Source: Fimbriimonadales bacterium (GTDB lineage: Bacteria > Armatimonadota > Fimbriimonadia > Fimbriimonadales > ATM1). From it: a stretch of 64,000 bases of DNA. This document shows, one piece after another, positions 61,701 to 64,000 of this stretch. The DNA lies in the NCBI GenBank assembly GCA_026129745.1, contig JAHCHL010000002.1, forward strand, positions 184,002 to 248,001, given 5' to 3'. The notes beneath the pieces are model-generated. The model saw only the letters and a program-made list of their open reading frames with translations, ran no database searches and had not been told where the DNA came from. The first letter of the stretch is position 1. The number at the start of each line of letters is the position of its first letter. The position numbers and the translations under genes were made by a program.

Positions 61701-61874
61701 GCGCTTGGGTTCATTCCAATGGCCCTCAACACAGGCATTGGCGCCGAAGTGCAACGACCGCTGGCCACTGTGGTTATTGGCGGCATTGTCTCGGCGACTT
61801 TGCTAACTCTGGTAGTGCTTCCGGTGCTGTTTGTATGGCTTCACAAAGAAACGGAGGTCACGGAGGACCTTTAA
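58779..61874 (+). CDS. Heavy-metal efflux RND pump (CzcA-like, divalent cations)
   Basis: The 1031-residue inner-membrane pump has the HME-RND layout with 12 helices and two large periplasmic loops. It starts LDRLLHFSLTQRFLVI and includes AVPDITTNQVAINTET. The fourth helix contains Asp394, Asp400 and Glu407 (DFGLIVDGAVVMMEN), the proton-relay motif of Czc/Cnr-type pumps for Zn, Co, Cd or Ni. Cu/Ag pumps have a different motif, so divalent metals are likely. It is the last gene of the four-gene operon on the island. Confidence 0.93.
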   Translation: MLDRLLHFSLTQRFLVIIGTILLVGFGLVSWRQLNLDAVPDITTNQVAINTETGGMGPEEVEKLVTFPIETAMGGIPGVTQVRSLSQYGLSQVTVTFKDEVDTYFARQLVSERLNNVKELLPTGIESPQMGPVSTGLGDIYMYALESKTRPPMELRSLQDWFISPQLRTVAGVAEVNSADGSVKQYQVVVRPRAMLARGIAVDEVVTALQKNNQNAGGGVLEQNGERVLIRSVGMATTMSDIERIVVKSESGVPVLIRDVADVKLGIPTLTGISTKDGKEALIGIVMMLKGANGREVAKAVDDRIQEIKAQLPADVTLTTTYDRSHLVDDVLHTVAKNLLEGAALVIIVLVLLLGNVRGAVVVALAIPLAMLCAVIGMNRFGISGNLMSLGAIDFGLIVDGAVVMMENAVRRLAEARAHKGATLTRKEVRHSVWESAREVGKPTAFAVTIITVVYLPILALEGTEGKMFKPMAFTVVFALVGALLLTMTLVPVLASMFLSGDTKEGNNPVMSLFSRIYAPALSFSLRARGVVIGGALVLLAVSGLVFSRLGSEFVPQLDEGSIVIQPVRVRTVDAEQTVKLVTAFERKVLEVPEVLTVFSRSGTPEVATDPMPLSLTDSFIMLKPRDQWRRGLTKEGLVEELEAKVAEVPGQGYNFSQPIQMRFSELVSGVKADVGIKVFGEDLKELKSKADEIAAVMRDLPGAQDVEVEQVDEVPVLQIDIDRDAISRLGINIDEIQELVATALGGEPVGQIIEGDKRFALTVTMPNELRNDIDAIKGMLVETPDGGGVPLSSVAHIDNVPAPAQISREMGKRRVVVQLNVRGTDLGTFVAQAQLAIKERVKLKEGYYITWGGQFENLQQASQRLTLVVPVALALIFILLFSTFGSLKQAILIFTGVPLAITGGILALAMRSLPFSITAGIGFIALSGVAVMNGVVMVSAINRLRKEGRTVADAVREGATERLRPVLMTALVAALGFIPMALNTGIGAEVQRPLATVVIGGIVSATLLTLVVLPVLFVWLHKETEVTEDL

Positions 61875-61986
61875 CAAAACAGTCCGCGTCCAGCGCTTAG
61901 GCTACCGACCTCTGCAACCTGCAACTGCAGAGGTCGATTAGGTTTAAATTTCGACAAATTGGTAGGTATTAGTCGCAAAAGCGAGC
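61875..61986 (+). other. Non-coding end of the metal island, between pump gene and second repeat
   Basis: The gap has no gene. It contains the inverted repeat at 61907-61935, described separately, and a small hairpin TCGC-AAAA-GCGA at 61972-61983 right before the second direct repeat. Confidence 0.5.
61907..61935. repeat. 10-bp inverted repeat related to the tRNA attachment core
   Basis: GACCTCTGCA and TGCAGAGGTC flank a 9-nt spacer (ACCTGCAAC). The right arm plus the next G equals the TGCAGAGGTCG of the tRNA-Ala anticodon stem/variable region, which is also in both att copies. It may be a recombinase core-type site, an old attachment remnant or a terminator of the pump operon. Confidence 0.55.
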
Positions 61987-62080
61987 ATCGCACTGCAGAG
62001 GTCGTGAGTTCGAATCTCATCATCTCCACCAGGTTCAAATGAACCTAAATGGTTCCTAATATTGGTTCCTAAACCAGAGG
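61987..62080 (+). repeat. Direct repeat copy 2 (attachment site upstream of the integrase)
   Basis: This copy starts at the anticodon loop and runs through the tRNA 3' end (CTCCACCA) into flanking sequence like copy 1. The tRNA 5' half is absent, so it cannot encode a tRNA. Its T arm reads GTGAG-TTCGAAT-CTCAT, a compensated change from copy 1. AGGTTC-AAAT-GAACCT follows as a hairpin, then ATGGTTCCTA (62049-62058) and TTGGTTCCTA (62062-62071). Confidence 0.85.
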
Positions 62081-62088
62081 TAGACTGT

Positions 62089-62097
62089 AGGAACCAT
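62089..62097 (-). promoter_or_regulatory. Inverted copy of the ATGGTTCCT word over the integrase start
   Basis: AGGAACCAT at 62089-62097 is the exact reverse complement of ATGGTTCCT found in both repeats and covers the ribosome binding site and first bases of the integrase ATG. If a recombinase or excisionase binds this word, it would repress integrase expression. Confidence 0.4.
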
Positions 62098-63313
62098 GGC
62101 CAAGGCTATTTCGGGCGAAGGCTCCATCCGCAAGCGACTCAGCGGCAAACTCGCTGGCAAGTGGCGGGTTCAGTGGTCGTACGACGACCCCATGTCCAAC
62201 GACCTGACGGCGGTGGATCGCACTTTCCCGACCCAGGCCGAGGCAGCCAGGTTCCTAAAGGAACTTAAGGCTCGTGTTCACACCGGCCAGAAGATCAAGG
62301 AGTCGAACACCAAGAAGGCACTAACGCTCAATGCGTGGTTCGACGATCTCGCCGGGACTTCAGAGAGTGGTTATGTGGGGCGCTGGAGCGAAGACGGAAT
62401 GAAGCCTCAGACGATTGCGGCCAAGGTCAGCCGCTACAACTCGAACGTGCGCCATTCTGAACTTGGCTCACTTCCCGTGCAGCTCATTGATGTAGATCGC
62501 GCCCGTGCGTTCTTCCGAGCGATGAAGGAAGCTGGCAAGAGCAAGGCGACAATGAAGGACGTTCAGGCGGTGCTGGTCAAGGTGATGAACGACGCGATCG
62601 ACACCTACGAGAAGTTCCCCAACCTCCGGAACGCCTTCTCAAAGGTGAAGCTTGAGACTCCTGAAGCCCGCGAAGCAATTGTGGTGACACCTGAAAACGC
62701 GATGAAGGCCATCCGGAAGTTGGAGGCTCCCGCCGATCGCGCCTTTCTTGGTTTGTACTTCCTTGCGGGTCTTAGGCTAAGCGAGCAAATGGCGCTCACT
62801 GCCGAGCAGGTCGACTTTGCTCAAGGAGTGATTGTCATTGATCGTGCGGTCAAACTTGGACCGACCGGTCGCCAGGAAGTCGGGCTCCCGAAGGGCGACA
62901 AGACGAGGCTGGTTGCCCTGTGCCCCACACTGGCTGATCTATTGAAGCCAGTGGTCGGTGACAGTGACGGCTACCTCTTTCATGCCGACTCCGCTGACAA
63001 GCCGAAGATGAAGAAAGTTGTCTATTCGACATGGAAGCGCATCCTCAAAGAGTCCGGGTTGCCAGACGAGCTTGAACTTCGCGACTGTCGCCTCTCGCAC
63101 AATTCCTGGATCGAGAAATTCTGCCCAAAAGTCAGCCTCTCGACGAGGCTCGAACACATGGGGCACAGCGTCAACCGGAACAACTCGGAACACAAAGGGT
63201 TGACCGTGAATGTCCGCAACTACACTCGCTTTCTGAGCGGTGGCTTGGACATCCTGAGGAAGGAACTTGAGCGGGTTGTGAAGGCAGCCGAGCGTAAAGC
63301 ATCGCGGCATTAA
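62096..63313 (+). CDS. Tyrosine-recombinase integrase of the tRNA-Ala island
   Basis: The 405-residue protein has an N-terminal DNA-binding part (GEGSIRKRLSGKLAGKWRVQWSYDDP), a SAM-like core-binding domain and a C-terminal catalytic domain. Arg227 is in FLAGLRLSEQ, Arg332 in RDCRLSHN where His335 follows, GH in EHMGHSV, and the nucleophile is probably Tyr376 (NVRNYTRF). The HxxR box has Arg instead of the usual His at its first position, a tolerated variant. AGGA sits before the ATG and TAGACT is 9 nt away. It lies 15 nt after the second att copy, the normal place of a tRNA-island integrase. Confidence 0.88.
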   Translation: MAKAISGEGSIRKRLSGKLAGKWRVQWSYDDPMSNDLTAVDRTFPTQAEAARFLKELKARVHTGQKIKESNTKKALTLNAWFDDLAGTSESGYVGRWSEDGMKPQTIAAKVSRYNSNVRHSELGSLPVQLIDVDRARAFFRAMKEAGKSKATMKDVQAVLVKVMNDAIDTYEKFPNLRNAFSKVKLETPEAREAIVVTPENAMKAIRKLEAPADRAFLGLYFLAGLRLSEQMALTAEQVDFAQGVIVIDRAVKLGPTGRQEVGLPKGDKTRLVALCPTLADLLKPVVGDSDGYLFHADSADKPKMKKVVYSTWKRILKESGLPDELELRDCRLSHNSWIEKFCPKVSLSTRLEHMGHSVNRNNSEHKGLTVNVRNYTRFLSGGLDILRKELERVVKAAERKASRH

Positions 63314-63531
63314 CTTCCAGTCCAACCTTGCTCAAGCTCTCTTTCCCGCAAGTACGCTTCGATTTGACGCCGCGTGATCATTGTCGTGCCCTCGTCCTTG
63401 ATGTGCCCGAGCCGCTTCGAACGAAGTAGGCGCTTCAATTTCGACTCACTGATGCTCAGAACTGCTGCCGCTTCGGGAATCCGAAACGCCAGCTTCTCAC
63501 CATGCCAATCATCTGGGCGATTGAGTCTCAT
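63310..63531 (-). CDS. Excisionase/helix-turn-helix protein
   Basis: A 73-residue MerR-type HTH protein of the excisionase family: FRIPEAAAVLSISESKLKRLLRSKRLGHIKDEGTTMITRRQIEAYLRERE. It has the complete winged-helix segment expected for Xis and HTH_17 proteins. It is convergent with the integrase gene and overlaps its 3' end by 4 nt. As recombination directionality factor it could control island excision, or it could be a plain regulator. Confidence 0.75.
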   Translation of the reverse strand: MRLNRPDDWHGEKLAFRIPEAAAVLSISESKLKRLLRSKRLGHIKDEGTTMITRRQIEAYLRERELEQGWTGS

Positions 63532-63575
63532 CGACTGCCCACCTCGCCGCTATCAGGTCTTTGCGGCTCCTTGCA

Positions 63576-63944
63576 TCAGAGCAACCTCGCGCGGATGTAG
63601 CGTCGTGTGATCGTCGGGACGTTGACAACTTCCTGGCCCATCGGAAAGCCAAGGAAGGTCTTCTGAACGAGCTGATGGCGATCAACACTCTCCATCGTCT
63701 CAACTTCGAATCCACGGTAGCCCATGTCGCCAAGGATGATGAGCGCCCCTATCTCGGGGGATTGCTGAGCGATCCTCTGGACGACCTGCATCGCTTCTCT
63801 TGCCTTGACGACAGCGAGCGAGCGGTCGCCGTCGGACTCGGCTTCCTCGCTCTGATTCAGGAGACTCTGGGCTCGCTCCAGCTGTTGTCGGAGCGAGTTC
63901 GGGACAGTGACGAGAGGTTGTTGGTCGGTTCTTTGGGGAAGCAT
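63576..63944 (-). CDS. Hypothetical protein of the second island element
   Basis: A 122-residue soluble protein with a helical N-terminal half (LRQQLERAQSLLNQSEEAESDGDRSLAVVKAREAMQVVQRIAQQ) and a C-terminal region with IILGDMGYRGFEVETMESVDR. I recognise no family. GGAG lies 9 nt before the ATG at 63944; a TTG at 63959 is the alternative. It precedes the excisionase-like gene on the same strand by 44 nt and may be co-transcribed with it. Confidence 0.6.
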   Translation of the reverse strand: MLPQRTDQQPLVTVPNSLRQQLERAQSLLNQSEEAESDGDRSLAVVKAREAMQVVQRIAQQSPEIGALIILGDMGYRGFEVETMESVDRHQLVQKTFLGFPMGQEVVNVPTITRRYIRARLL

Positions 63945-64000
63945 GTTGTTTAACTCCAAGGTGTGATCGGGGTCGCACCAACCTCGTCGAAGGTTTGAAC
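63945..64000. other. Window end, unassigned
   Basis: The last bases show only the leader of the unknown gene. The right end of the element, and any third att copy, must lie beyond the window. Confidence 0.3.

Noticed and set aside
61987..62030. Second functional tRNA-Ala gene
   Set aside because: The acceptor 5' strand, D arm and 5' anticodon stem are absent, so it cannot fold into a tRNA.
1..64000. CRISPR array, IS element or rRNA genes
   Set aside because: I saw no regularly spaced short repeats, no transposase gene with terminal inverted repeats and no rRNA-like sequence.

Overview
The window reads as a compact chromosome segment from a flagellated diderm bacterium. It has P-ring and L-ring flagellar genes, outer-membrane-type barrels and a lipoprotein diacylglyceryl transferase. 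The DUF1800/DUF1501 pair, the YdbS/YdbT-like pair, frequent leaderless-type starts and abundant TCGA-rich words suggest a member of the Armatimonadota, perhaps Fimbriimonadales; this placement is inference. Genes are tightly packed, with many 4-nt start/stop overlaps within operons and many convergent pairs whose 3' ends overlap.

Region by region. 1-3.2 kb: a minus-strand operon with an ABC exporter, a double GNAT acetyltransferase and the start of another gene. 3.4-5.5 kb: a trans-3-hydroxy-L-proline dehydratase-type proline racemase homologue, convergent with an ornithine cyclodeaminase/mu-crystallin reductase; together they could turn trans-3-hydroxyproline into proline. 5.5-10.2 kb: two exported proteins, exonuclease III, a PlsC-type acyltransferase, a small exported protein and an MFS transporter. 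10.1-15.3 kb: an AddA/AddB-like helicase pair without recognisable nuclease centres. 15.3-25.7 kb: CDF zinc transporter, HIT protein, a wall amidase/membrane protein/PP2C phosphatase operon, Eis-like acetyltransferase, SRPBCC protein, glycosyltransferase-TPR protein, MerR regulator, Xer recombinase and SIMPL protein. 25.8-33.8 kb: a flagellar operon flgF-flgG-flgA-flgH-flgI-flgJ-flgN-flgK-flgL-fliW-csrA.

33.8-37.0 kb: a possible DUF1444 protein, an esterase, a globin and deoxyribose-phosphate aldolase. 37.0-41.2 kb: a minus-strand cassette with a Mu gpT-type major capsid protein, a prohead protease/scaffold, a decoration protein, a connector-like protein and several small proteins. No portal, terminase or tail gene is visible, so it may be a domesticated capsid or a gene-transfer-agent fragment. 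41.2-55.2 kb: a long structured hairpin, a beta-CASP RNase, lgt, msrA, DUF1800/DUF1501, a GH63/MGH1-like glycosidase, two PH-domain membrane proteins, a penicillin-acylase-family hydrolase and an MFS exporter.

55.3-64 kb: a tRNA-Ala(CGC) gene is the target of an integrated island. A 6.6-kb segment carries a Cys/His-rich exported protein and a CzcCBA-type divalent-metal efflux operon. It is flanked by about 95-bp direct repeats made of the tRNA 3' half plus downstream sequence. The second repeat is followed at once by a tyrosine integrase, an excisionase-like protein and an unknown gene that continue towards the window end, as in tandem island accretion. Repeated ATGGTTCCTA words, one inverted over the integrase start, look like recombinase binding sites.
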